Both the position numbers and the translations under genes were made by a program. Positions 45,025 to 55,102 of a DNA stretch of 64,000 nucleotides are shown here, in pieces (position 1 is the stretch's first letter; each line of letters starts with the position of its first letter). Source of the DNA: Balanoglossus misakiensis (Eukaryota > Hemichordata); contig CM082585.2 of NCBI GenBank assembly GCA_040954595.2, positions 4,154,001-4,218,000 of the forward strand, in the 5' to 3' direction. The notes below the pieces were generated by a model. The model saw only the letters and a list, made by a program, of their open reading frames with translations, was not told the DNA's origin and did no database searches.

Positions 45025-46907
45025 CACGGGCGTCATGGAACAATAAAGTGTATAGATATTAATAAACTTACATAAACGCGACGTCCTCAATGAACAAAGA
45101 ATAAAATATTTCATGGGTTTGTTTGGTGTGGACGAGAAATGCACTAAAGCTAGGTCAGTGTTAACTTTATGTGCAAAACCACACCGTACGCGTACCTCTA
45201 TAGGGGATAGGCACCGTGTGTACGATCTCGTTTTGAGCAGTAAAGGCGATGTCTACGCATGCGTGCGCGCCCGCAACTGTTCTGTGTACGTGAGTACACA
45301 TATATTCTTTACTATCAATCACGTGATCTGGCCATGTGTCCCACGGCGTTGTCATTTTCAGATGACGGGCAAGCAATGTTTCGGCATCCAGTAAAAGTTT
45401 TTCCGAGTATGTTTTTACTTTAGAACCACCAAACACGTAACATGTATCAGGTATGGTGCCTCATCAGCCTCATTGCATTTCATCTGCACAGTCTTTGTCT
45501 GCACCACGTAAGTCCACGTTGTTGAAGTTGCCCGTCATCTGGAAATTTGAATGCGAACGTAACTGCCGCCTGAGCGCGTCTGACGTCATTTGATAGCGAA
45601 GGGTATGAAACGAATTTTCAGCCCACCGCCGTTTGGCAACTATTACGAAGAGAATCGCTACCAAATCAGAGTATGCGTTTTAGATGACAGAGAAACCTAA
45701 TGTCTGGCTATTCATGTTTCAAAAGTCGGTCGAACATTCGAGATATTATCGATCGAAAAGTGTCACTCGTCCTGGGGACGTGCGTTACCGACGTAAAATG
45801 GCGTTTGGGCGATGTCGTAAATTTCGCCATGAAAGGTATACATAGGACATACTGTTTTCATGCAAAAAAATCATAGCAAATATAACAGTGATGCACATGA
45901 ACAACGTCCACCATGACTGGGAGGAGCTGAGCTGAGCTCACGCATAGTTTCATACACATGATATAAAACCCGGCGATCGAACACGGCACTTCCGGTCACC
46001 AGATTCGCAATGGTTTTGTATACGGATTTGTTGTATTTTTCACGTTTTCCGTTTTTTATTCATGATTAATCCAACACTTTTCAAGACACATTTTAAGCAA
46101 AAATGAAAATTATTGACTACACTTCGATGGCACTCTGCTCTGTAGAACAAAGTGTCCCCCCTGTCCCCCCTTTTTGGTAACGCACGTCCCCAGACTCCAT
46201 GTGAGCGATTGCATTGGCTGGTACCCTGCCTCGGTGACAAACACCAAAGAGGCAGGTAAACACAAACCGCCATATTTAGAATTTTGGAATCTGATTGGCT
46301 AATAAATGAACGTTCTATAACTTCCGGGCTACATTCAATCTGTCGCGTTTCTTGACATTCATTTTTAGTCTTCCCGAATATACATATTTTTAAAAAACCA
46401 ACAGTTTATGATGGAAGTGAAGCTAAAATCAATACAACTACTGACACAAATGTTGGCTGGTATGCACATTAGCCACTTCCGGGAAAGTGTCAAAAAACTA
46501 ACACTTTTCAAAATGGCGGTCGGCGTTTATCTGCGTCTATCTTCGTGACGCGTCTTTTTGCCAAGTCACGTGAGACGCAGTGTTCAGCGAAGCGATTGCA
46601 TACCCTTCCTTACATACACTGTATACGAGCGCGTCTGTCCTGGCTAGCAACGGAGTCGTACGATCGTCTGCCGCGCGCGCTGGGCCGGGCGCGTGCGCGC
46701 GTGCGGTTGTAGATTGCTCCATCACTTCCGCGTTCGGCGCGTTCGGCGGCGCTAGTGCGTTCGCTCGCATATTTTGCGAGTCCAGCTGTAGCTAGGCCGT
46801 TCGTGAGTGTAGTTCTCGTTCACATAAAAAAAGGAAATAATTTATTGTGTATTCGTTTAGACCTATGCTAAATTATCCATACACTTTATTGTTCCATGAC
46901 GCCCGTG
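45025..46907. mobile_element. 1.88 kb TIR element with 8-bp target duplication and a CpG-rich end
   Basis: Ends are 29-base perfect inverted repeats: cacgggcgtcatggaacaat plus nine more bases at 45025-45053, and its complement at 46879-46907. GATAGAA flanks both sides (45018-45024 and 46908-46914; GGATAGAA if the last base is shared). The parent IAP intron at about 33585 has a single uninterrupted ggatagaagagc, which is the empty site. An 8-bp duplication and CA-starting ends are hAT-like. No transposase domain recognised. The part at 46530-46800 is GC- and CpG-rich. Confidence 0.88.
46530..46800. promoter_or_regulatory. CpG-rich block inside the TIR element
   Basis: Far richer in GC and CpG than anything nearby, with runs such as cgcgcgcgctgggccgggcg. 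CpG-island promoters look like this, but no start site or exon could be tied to it. Confidence 0.4.
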
Positions 46908-47083
46908 GATAGAAGAGCAAATGAGCCCTATATGTCATGGCCAGGGGTGATACCGGGCAAGGGTCATCCCACTTTTCAATTTTCAATTTATCGTGACTGA
47001 CTTTACATATATTTCTACAGCTTGGCTGAAATGTATCGAGCTTGATGAAAAATGAGGATTTAGAATCGACCAATCATATTTGA

Positions 47084-47274
47084 GTTCTAATGGACCAATC
47101 TCAAGCGAGACAGAGACAGAGATACTGGATACCACAAATACGCCGTCCTGTATACAACACGATTTCGAAATGCGTCACGTGTCGCAAGGTTGACGGTAAG
47201 CCATACAGCAGTCCGATTTCACCTCCCCTACAATCGTATCGAGTTAACATTGCATCACCATTCACCACAACTGG
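47084..47274 (+). pseudogene. BEL/Pao integrase fragment, left half
   Basis: Frame from 47090 reads RYWIPQIRR followed by CVTCRK and PYSSP, the zinc-binding and start region of a BEL/Pao integrase. It ends at TTTG where a TIR element (47275-49181) is inserted. The rest of the domain resumes at 49182. Sequence to the left of about 47084 no longer matches. Confidence 0.8.
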
Positions 47275-47395
47275 GAGGTATTTAAAGGTGTCGAAAATAC
47301 AAGGGCCAAAGTGCGGGACACGCACAGTGCTATAAATGGCACTCTGCGTGAATTATCCGACGCGCAGGGAACGGACCTTGCTCTGTTCCCGGCAT

Positions 47396-47424
47396 TTATT
47401 TATTTATTTATTTATTTACACATT
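47396..47424. repeat. (TTTA)n run, 3' tail of the non-LTR element
   Basis: On the minus strand this is a (TAAA)n tail right after the 3' untranslated part of the retroelement, a common 3' end in CR1/Jockey-type elements. Confidence 0.8.
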
Positions 47425-47606
47425 AAAGGATTTCCCATTTACAATACTCAAACAGGGGTAAAGACCCCTATAAGGTTGTAATCTACCATGGGGTCCTACT
47501 ATAAAGTATAAAAATAAAAAGTTTAAAACAGAAAAATACAAATAGTAAAAATGAAAATTGTAAAAGTGGTGACTACAAGTAGAAGTTTCTAAAACCGTGA
47601 GGTCGT

Positions 47607-48360
47607 CTATCTGCTTAAATTGGTTCTGATATAAGAGTTCAACTGAGATTTGAAATTATTTATGTTGGTACTGCATCTAACAATGTCAGGTAGAGAATTC
47701 CAAGCTCTAGCTGCACGCATAGCAAAAGTTCTTTGACCTGTTTCTGTTCGAAATCGAGGCAATAATAATTTGCGAGTTGAGGCTCCTCGAGTCTGGTAAG
47801 CATGGGCGTCATTCAGTTTTACAATTTTTTCGATAAGATAGCTTGGAGCAGTATTGTTGAAACATTTGTACACCATAATACAAGTAAAGTAAAAAATACG
47901 TTGTCTAACGGATAGCACATCGAATCTTTCAAAAAGTACATCAGTTGGGGTATCAAAATCAGCATTAAGTATTACTCTTAAGGCACGCTTCTGCATTTTA
48001 TAAACCTTATCTATATTTTTAGAAGTCGTATTTCCCCACACAATAGAGCAGTAGTCAATGACAGATTGAATCAAACCGTAATATAAAACTTTTCTGAGGT
48101 GTAAAGGTAAGAATTTACAAAGGCGCCTAAGAAGTCCAACTCTCCGACTCAAAGTAAGACACAAATTATCAATATGTTTATCCCATGAAATAGAATTGTC
48201 TAAGATTAAACCCAGTATCTTTTCAGAGGTGACACATGAAATGCGTTTGTCATTTATGGAGATGTCCAATTGTTCACCGGAAATGTCAAAGTATTTTATT
48301 TTTTGACGAGATCCGACTAACATAGCTTTTGTTTTGCCCTCATTTATGATCATTCCATTA
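47607..48360 (-). pseudogene. 5'-truncated non-LTR retrotransposon (reverse transcriptase C-terminus)
   Basis: The minus-strand frame holds the end of a reverse transcriptase ORF: NGMIINEGKTKAMLVGS, then ILGLILDNSISWDKHID, then LYYGLIQSVIDYCSIVWG, and a basic C-terminal part ending NSLPDIVRCSTN. This is typical of CR1/Jockey-like elements. The catalytic part and ORF1 are missing: similarity starts at about 48360, where an 11-bp palindrome (48361-48371 and 48376-48386) marks the truncation point. Truncation at the 5' side is the normal result of target-primed reverse transcription. The frame is open, so the insertion is not old. Confidence 0.88.
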
Positions 48361-48589
48361 CACGGCCTCCACCACTGGAGGCCGTGCAGTGTAACCGGGA
48401 ACACACAGACCAGTACGCAGATGTAGGAATGGATCGTTTGATTTTTCGGCAGAGCAGAACAACACGTAACCTAATGTGTACTCGGACAGAGAAAAAAAAT
48501 GAGCCAGGCCTGTATGGCTTGTGAACGACGTTGCATAAACGTGTGTCATCCTTGGGTTTACCACTAACGAATGCAACATCAGGACAGTA

Positions 48590-49040
48590 GAAAATGTCGA
48601 TTGTGGGTGGTTGATCGCCCGATCATTTATTATTTTCAACGCCCGAATGTCGTCGGTCGTCGTCAAAAACACGATCGACCTCCTCGAAATACAACATGAA
48701 AGTAGAAAATGGCGGTCAAAAACACGATCGAACTCTACGCCCGAATGTCGTCGGACGTCGTCAAAAACACGAAAGACCTCCTCGAAATGCAACAGGACAA
48801 TAGAAAATGTCGATCGTGGGCGGTTGATCGCCCGATCATTCGCCCGAATGTCGTCGGACGTCGTCAAAAACACGATCGACCTCGAAATGCAACATGAAAG
48901 TAGAAAATGTCGGTCAAAAACACGATCGAACTCAACGCCCGAATGTCGTCGGACGTTGTCAAAAACACGATCGACCTCGAAATGCAACATGAAAGTAGAA
49001 AATGTCGGTCAAAAACACGATCGAACTCCTCGAAATTCAA
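48590..49040. repeat. Composite minisatellite of about 100-bp units
   Basis: cgcccgaatgtcgtcgg recurs at 48640, 48738, 48841 and 48936. Each unit also carries gtcaaaaacacgatcgacct and gaaatgcaacatgaaagtag blocks. A gttgatcgcccgatcatt block occurs only in units 1 and 3, giving a higher-order pattern. Both strands stay open for over 180 codons, most likely by composition. Confidence 0.88.
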
Positions 49041-49181
49041 ATGTAATCAAAGCCAAGGGTCCCGCAGAGTCCCACATCTTGTGCAGTGTGCGTGTATTCC
49101 CGCAGAGTGCCATTTATTGCACTGTGCGTGTCCCGCACTTTGGCCCCTCACTCTTGTATTTTCGACACCCTTAAATACCTG

Positions 49182-49464
49182 CAACTGGTGTGGATTTTTC
49201 CGGCGCTCTTTACGTGAAATCTACGAGTGGTAAAGAAACCAAGGCATACGTATGTTTGTTTACCTGCGCTACTACCTGAGCTGTACATTTGGAACTTGTA
49301 CCAAACTTGACTACAGAGGCTTATATTCTTGCCTTTAGACGTTTTGCTGCGAGACGTTCACTTCCCAGCAAAATGCTCTCTGATAACGCTTCTACATACC
49401 TTTATGCTGCGGAAAAACTTCGTGCTCTTTTCAGCGCCAGAAATTAAGGAGTATCTGTCAGGAC
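49182..49464 (+). pseudogene. BEL/Pao integrase fragment, right half
   Basis: Continues the catalytic core: GVDFSGALYVKS, then VHLELVPNLTTEAYILAF and SLPSKMLSDNAST. One in-frame TGA near 49305 replaces an expected Arg and a frame change occurs near 49433. The match ends at 49464 where IAP-derived DNA begins. The element is a dead remnant. Confidence 0.82.
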
Positions 49465-51056
49465 GTCAAGTAACCCAATGTCAAGATCACCAGTTTCACT
49501 ATTCGCTTTCTTCTTGTTTTTAGGTTTCTTTTTCTTCTTTCTCCTCCCAGTACTGCCACTTCCGTTTGTTTGTTTCGTTTGCTCTTCCTCATCTTCGCTG
49601 GACTTTGCCACCGGAGATTCTCTGTTTGCCATCTTGGTCTCACCGCCGCCCAAAGGCACGTTGCTTCTGTCTCTCCCTTTCGCGAAATCACACTGTGGAT
49701 AGAGTTTTCTGTGCACATCCATCGCCGATCCCGTCAGGTCTTTATCGGTGATTCTCCCATCACAACGGAAGCACACAGTAACACCGTCTTTGCCTGTGTA
49801 GTACAGACCCGCTTTAGCCAGCGCTATCGGTGTGATGGACCCGTTGAAGGCCCATGACACGAATGATGCCAGCCTTCTGGCTTCATAGGTCATGTCAAAC
49901 TGCATGGCAGCAGTTGCTTTGATTCTGTTACCGTTCAATTAGGATTCAAGATAGTCGAGTTACTTTGTCTGCTAGTTTGGTATAGATAAATCCAAAAGTC
50001 TTCAGATCTATTAAGGTGGAGAGACATATATGAAAACATGTGCGATTAGCCCAACAAGTATTCTAGTCATATCAATATGCCATACCTATAATGTAAATGA
50101 TCAGAGAGAAGCATCGCTTTGTAAAGAACTCGTTTTTTTAAACTCAAAGACCGACAGAGAAAGCGTTTTAATCACAAGAAGGTGAACTATGACACTGTCA
50201 CCGCACACTGACAAATATAACCGTTCAGGTTGTAGTTGGAATAGGTAAAGACTGTAATCAACTGTGTTACGCATGTAACTAAAAATACGTGTTGAGCCAC
50301 ATGACAACATTCGACGAAAATTTGTGAACGAAATTCAAAGAAATGACCCGAAATCAAGCATCGGAATTACATGATATACAGTCTTCGAACCTCGCTCTCA
50401 CGCAACAGGTTGGCTACAAATGATTCACTCATAGTCATACACTCTGCAGTACTCCAGAATGAGTACAAAATAGCACGTTCGTGTTTAGTTATTTCCGAGG
50501 TTTGCATTGTGTCCTCCCCTCCTCCTGTTAATCAATAGCATTGGACATGTTGGATAAACGTGGGTTTGAAGTAGGTTTGGTTAAACGATTATGAGCGACC
50601 CCCCCCCCCCCCTTGTGGACGGTGTATAATACTTGACGTACGAAGACGTGTCCCGGGCGACGAGGTGCGCTGGAGTGTACAGACGATGGACAAAATCGAC
50701 CGTTTAGAATTCGGACAGTCGGCCCAAGTCATGAAACCAAAGATCTCATAAATAAAACAGTTTTCAGGGGTTTTACTAGGCGTAATGGGACCGAACGATC
50801 AAACGTGTCACACCGGGGAAAACCCCAACGAGAAAAACCTGGCTTTGCGCGCGCAGTCGCCTAAATAAGACGTTGTTTATTGCCTTTATCTCGCTGTTCT
50901 GCACCATTAAAAATCATTTGAAAATGTGTTTTAACATTTATACTTAAACTGAATTTATTATATTTCACTTCTTACGTTAACAGCCAACTGCACAATATAT
51001 AACACTGTTCACAGACTTTGCGAAATGCGTAGACTATAACGTCGCGGTGTGTATGG
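49465..51056. repeat. Duplicated segment D1, second copy
   Basis: Direct copy of 34281-35885 (see there). The IAP start at 49905 and BIR1 are kept. Small differences: a shorter poly-C run and loss of a few short pieces. Confidence 0.93.
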
Positions 51057-51518
51057 CACGGTTTATTAAAGATTTTTCATGAAAAAAAATGAAAAGACTA
51101 AACAAAAGCAAAACGAAATGAAACAAAAGAAATAACAAAGGAGGGGATGAAAACCAACTATCTTGGTCGGTAGGGAAATGCAAAAAAAAAAAAAAAAAAG
51201 AACAAAACAACAAAACAACAACAACAACACATAACAGCGTTTTCGGAGGTCCCATGTCAAACAACTACGAGTACCGGTAGTCAAGATACAGGTGTGTACA
51301 TGCTACCGTGGGCGTTGGAGAGTCAAAGGTGCTATCGACATTATACAATTCTACGTGCGTCATGTTGCTGTTTGTTTGCATTGATTTATAGTTTATATAA
51401 ACCGCCTCGCCTCTGAGACATTTTATCTTCACAAATCAGCCTTTTTTCAGCACAGGAAATGCACATTCGAGTAGCTGCTGGCAATAGGCCTTGAGGAGTT
51501 GGTGTTTTCTGTCCATAT
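51057..51518. other. Unique stretch between D1 and inverted D2
   Basis: AT-rich, with a poly-A run near 51183-51200. No source copy seen elsewhere in the window and no gene. Confidence 0.6.
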
Positions 51519-53899
51519 TTGGTGTACACACGGTCACGCTATCGGTCAGTTGCTATAGCAACAGGTGGCAGTTGGAGTTGTGTCAGGATATATATGAAGA
51601 TCATGCGTTGACAGGTCGCTTTGGAGGGCTTGGGTAAAATCCTAACTGTAAAAAAAAAGCGCGACGCTTCAATGCAATTCTTCGCGTTTCGTTTCAGTAC
51701 ACAATCTAAGCTTCTTTGCAAATCTCTCAAATTTGGGCCATTCTCACATACGTACTGCTAAATGCGCCTGAACTTCAGTAACTTCTGGAAAGTCAGAGCC
51801 TCGAGTCTGTTTGTTTTCTTTATTTCATAAAATCTCGCCGGAAAGAAATTCATTTCTGTTGCCATCCGGAACTGACCCTGTTGCTTTCCTTCTGGCGCTT
51901 AGTCTCAAATACAAAATTGCAGTGACCATTTTACTGGCCTTCTGGAATATTTCCCTGGGACCCACCACCTGGTACATTTATCTTTCCAAATTACAGTTAC
52001 TATACGAAGCTTACAAACGTGAAATGTTTCAGTCGCCGGAAATTTTGCTCGGGTGCAGTTGTTTGCAGCTTTTTATATCCGACACGATAGTTATGGAACC
52101 CCTTTTTGTTCCGAGTCGTTATCTCCAGTGATTGAGTTTGTTTTTCAACAGACAGCAAATGATCAAGAAATCTTCGTAAATAAATTGTTTTATAATATAC
52201 CTCATGCTAATACCGTGATTCGCCAGAATCCGTCACGTGATAGGAAAATAGAATCGACTATGAACCGCTAGGTAAATAGCAGAAAAAATATAAACCGGTC
52301 ACGTGACCAACGTGGTCACGTCAATCAGCGTCGCGTCGTCTGACACAATGGCCACCGCTGAAGATGTCGTCTGCCAGCCTCAAGAGAAAATTGCAAGATT
52401 TTCCCAGCTGTTAGCATGAGGTTTATTATAAAACACCTGTAGCCTGGCCTATATTCGGGCCATAGCAGCCGTTTTTACCCCCTCGTGACTGTGAGTTACC
52501 AGAATCATATGCTATTTCCCTCGGCCTGCGGCCTCGGGAAATAGCATATGATTCTGGTAACTCACAGCCCCTCGGGTGTAATAAACGGCCGCTATTGCCC
52601 TCATGGCCAGGCAATAGGTGTTCAATATAAAATGTTATATTGTTACTATACTTCCTGCATATTACTTCTCTGAAAATGTTCCGAGTAAGAAAATATCTTT
52701 GTGTTCGTCAGAGATCTTGCCTTCTCAGCTAAAAATACAAATTGTAGTGCGGAAAAACAGTAACGATAGCATGCACCGACAAGTGACTATTTGGCTAATT
52801 AATTTCGACCCCGACAGTTCTGTTTGCGTTCTGCAGACCTGAAACAAATAGACCTTCTCACTGGTCAATTGCACTCCGCACTCTAGGAACAGGTGTGCAA
52901 CGTAGATGCCCCCAAATCTTTACGTTGACCTCCAATCCCTGGGTGCCTACCCTATAATGTTTGTCCTTATCCCAGACGTATCTCTAAATTAGGCTATTCT
53001 CGTAAATTGCAATTGCATGACCTGGCATGGCATCCCCTGATACATTTGCATAAATTACTGAATTAAATGAACACACACAACAAAATTGGATTCTTAAAAA
53101 TGAAATCTTTATTTTATCATATAACATTCCATTATCTCAAGCACTGTTGAAATCATGCAAATAAAATACAAAATCTGTGCTAAATTATATAAGAAGGTAT
53201 TCATTCTAGTTTTTATGAAAACACACTGTTTTACCATAGATAGTAGAGCGAGAATACAGACATTATTTTGATGTAGGCCTACTGTCTAATTTACAAATCT
53301 TGGAAAAATGAATTGACATATGCATTGAGTAACAAATAAGAAACCAGTGTAATATGATATAAAACAATAAAAAGAGGCTTTTGGGCTTTGTGATATTGCA
53401 TCATAGAAAGGGTGGGTCGAACAACAACGAACCATCAACTATAGGTACTTATCAAAGAAAAAAAATATATTTACAAAAGTCACAGATCAGAATACAAGTC
53501 TGATGAACAAAGAAAACTTTAAGTACAATATGACTTTGTCATGCTTTTCTACATGATAAGACATTTCAAGAGCTTATTTTCAATCTTTCAGACCCCCTCA
53601 GAATATCAAATGGTCCAACCCTAATGATATTCTGCAACGGAATGTGCCCAGATTACTCATATCATTCATTTGTCTTTATCATAAAGCAACAGTTGCTGAA
53701 ATTTGCTGTGGTTGTTTAACTTTCGTTATGCTTCAAAAAGTTAATGGCTATTCTTAATGTACATACTGCTTTAGGTATTAGTGTCAACATACCACGTTTA
53801 ATACCACATACAGCTTCATAGTGAATTGTTTTGGGGCTTTGGGTCAGGTTGATACCCTCTTTAATGACCAAAAGGTTTGATTTCGGCAGAGTTGACATC
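51519..53899. repeat. Duplicated segment D2, inverted copy with insertion
   Basis: Inverse of 38281-40224 with a foldback insertion at about 52188-52628. Apart from this the copies differ by scattered single bases. Confidence 0.92.
52188..52628. mobile_element. Double foldback insertion in the D2 copy
   Basis: The source copy runs straight through this point (about 39543-39556), which makes it an empty site. Left part: ttttataatatacctcatgc at 52189-52208 faces gcatgaggtttattataaaa at 52417-52436. Right part: arms of about 95 bases facing each other around 52528, with a perfect core ctgtgagttaccagaatcat on one arm. So two foldback units abut. No coding frame beyond 23 codons. Confidence 0.82.
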
Positions 53900-53919
53900 T
53901 CAGACATAAGGGGGGGGGG

Positions 53920-55102
53920 GGGGTTACACGTGCCTGTTTACTCCGGACCTGACACTGGATTAAATTTAACCCGGTGTCAGTTTGACGTGTGACCAGACAA
54001 CTCCGGACTAACACCGCATTAAAATAATCCGGAGTCGGAGGGGTGGTTCAGGTACGGTGCGCCGTCTTAAAAGAGAGGTTTAGTTACACGTAAATACGCG
54101 TACGTCTGACGGCAGGCAGTGGCGTTCGCGTATGCGTAGCGACGCGTGAATTTTGCGGTTTAGTTGTCCGTTTTGAATAACAACAACAGTTAAAAACAAT
54201 AGAAAACTCAAATATTTTTCACTTCAATAAATTTTGTGTGTGATGAATATTCTCTAAGATCACCACCCTTGCAATAAGTTTCTTGACTGCAGTGGAAAGA
54301 TAGTTTAGTGAAGTTTTTCGATGTCTTTGTAGAGGCGTCCACTGAAAACGTAGTTTGGGAATACATTTTTGTGTTTATGTTTTGAAAACACCAAATAGCG
54401 CCGGTTTTAGCACATATGGCAGATTTTTTTAGATAACATGGATGCTGGCTACATCACAATTGCACTGCAGAGATCAATCGCTCAAATTAAAGAGAGAATA
54501 TCGAGAAATTCCGAAAAAATGTTACACGTAATCATGATTACGCGTAGAAGTGTCGCTTGCCGTTCCGAACGTCTGTTCTACGCGTACGCGACCTCTGCTT
54601 ATCACGTGACAATGACGCTACGTGTACTGATCGAACGTATTTACGTGTAACTAAACCTCTCTAATCAATGACCTCTTCACACGTGTGACCCGATCGCCGA
54701 ACTAAACACCGCACTAAATCTTGTCTTCCGGCTCGCGGTCATTACCACGATGGACAGCGTTCAAGCAAGATGATCTTAAAATGAGTGGGATGTCGACATC
54801 AGGCGGGGTTAGGCCGTCAAAATTCTCTCCTAGTAAATATCTTCGCCGAAAGCGTCTCGATTGATTGATTGAACACAAAAAGAGCGCCGAGAACAGCTGT
54901 GCGATGTTTACATCGGCCATTTTGGCGATTGTGGTTAAGTTGAGTTAGCCCAGTGAATACCGCTGAGGGCGCTTGACCCGAACTAAATTTAGAGCTTGTA
55001 AATTGACGTGTAAACGAGCGTTCTCCTAAGTCGCTGATAAGGAATGTTTACAGAGCGACAAATCCGATCAACTCAGGTTTAAAATTATTCACGTGTAACC
55101 CC
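53920..55102. mobile_element. TIR element with a nested TIR element; ends the NACHT gene
   Basis: Ends ggggttacacgtg (53920-53932) and cacgtgtaacccc (55090-55102) are perfect inverse complements. Inside, a 27-base perfect pair starting agagaggtttagttacacgt (54072-54098 and 54636-54662) bounds a nested unit of about 590 bases. Both pairs share gttacacgt, so they are probably related families. No target duplication is clear; the left flank is a poly-G run. No transposase seen. Confidence 0.8.

Larger units (their letters stand above)
47275..49181. mobile_element. 1.9 kb TIR element inserted in the BEL/Pao integrase
   Basis: CAACTGG is repeated on both sides (47268-47274 and 49182-49188) and occurs in the integrase codons ACA-ACT-GG. 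Terminal arms of about 85 bases are inverted copies (47276-47357 and 49097-49180), starting aggtatttaa and sharing ggccaaagtgcgggacacgc. Inside are a truncated non-LTR retrotransposon (47396-48360) and a minisatellite (48590-49040). No transposase of its own. Confidence 0.85.
44216..51056 (-). pseudogene. Broken IAP copy (exon 3, intron, exon 1 start and upstream)
   Basis: Two blocks match the IAP locus in order and orientation: 44216 to about 46990 (parent 32622 to about 33660) and 49465-51056 (parent 34281-35885). The first block has lost exon 2 (second half of BIR3), with the join near 44655, and gained a 1.88 kb element. The 620 bases of the parent between the blocks (end of BIR1 linker, BIR2, first half of BIR3) are replaced by BEL/Pao-derived DNA. 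What is left can encode only BIR1 (49905-49444, about 153 residues, ending in foreign codons DVLTDTP). No RING or UBA, so it cannot be a ligase. Confidence 0.88.

Noticed and set aside
45167-45436. 89-codon minus-strand frame inside the 1.88 kb TIR element as a transposase remnant
   Set aside because: No DDE, zinc-finger or other transposase motif could be recognised.
48358-49174. Overlapping long frames on both strands (210 and 187 codons) near the minisatellite
   Set aside because: They are produced by the repeat units, which lack stops in several frames. No domain is visible.
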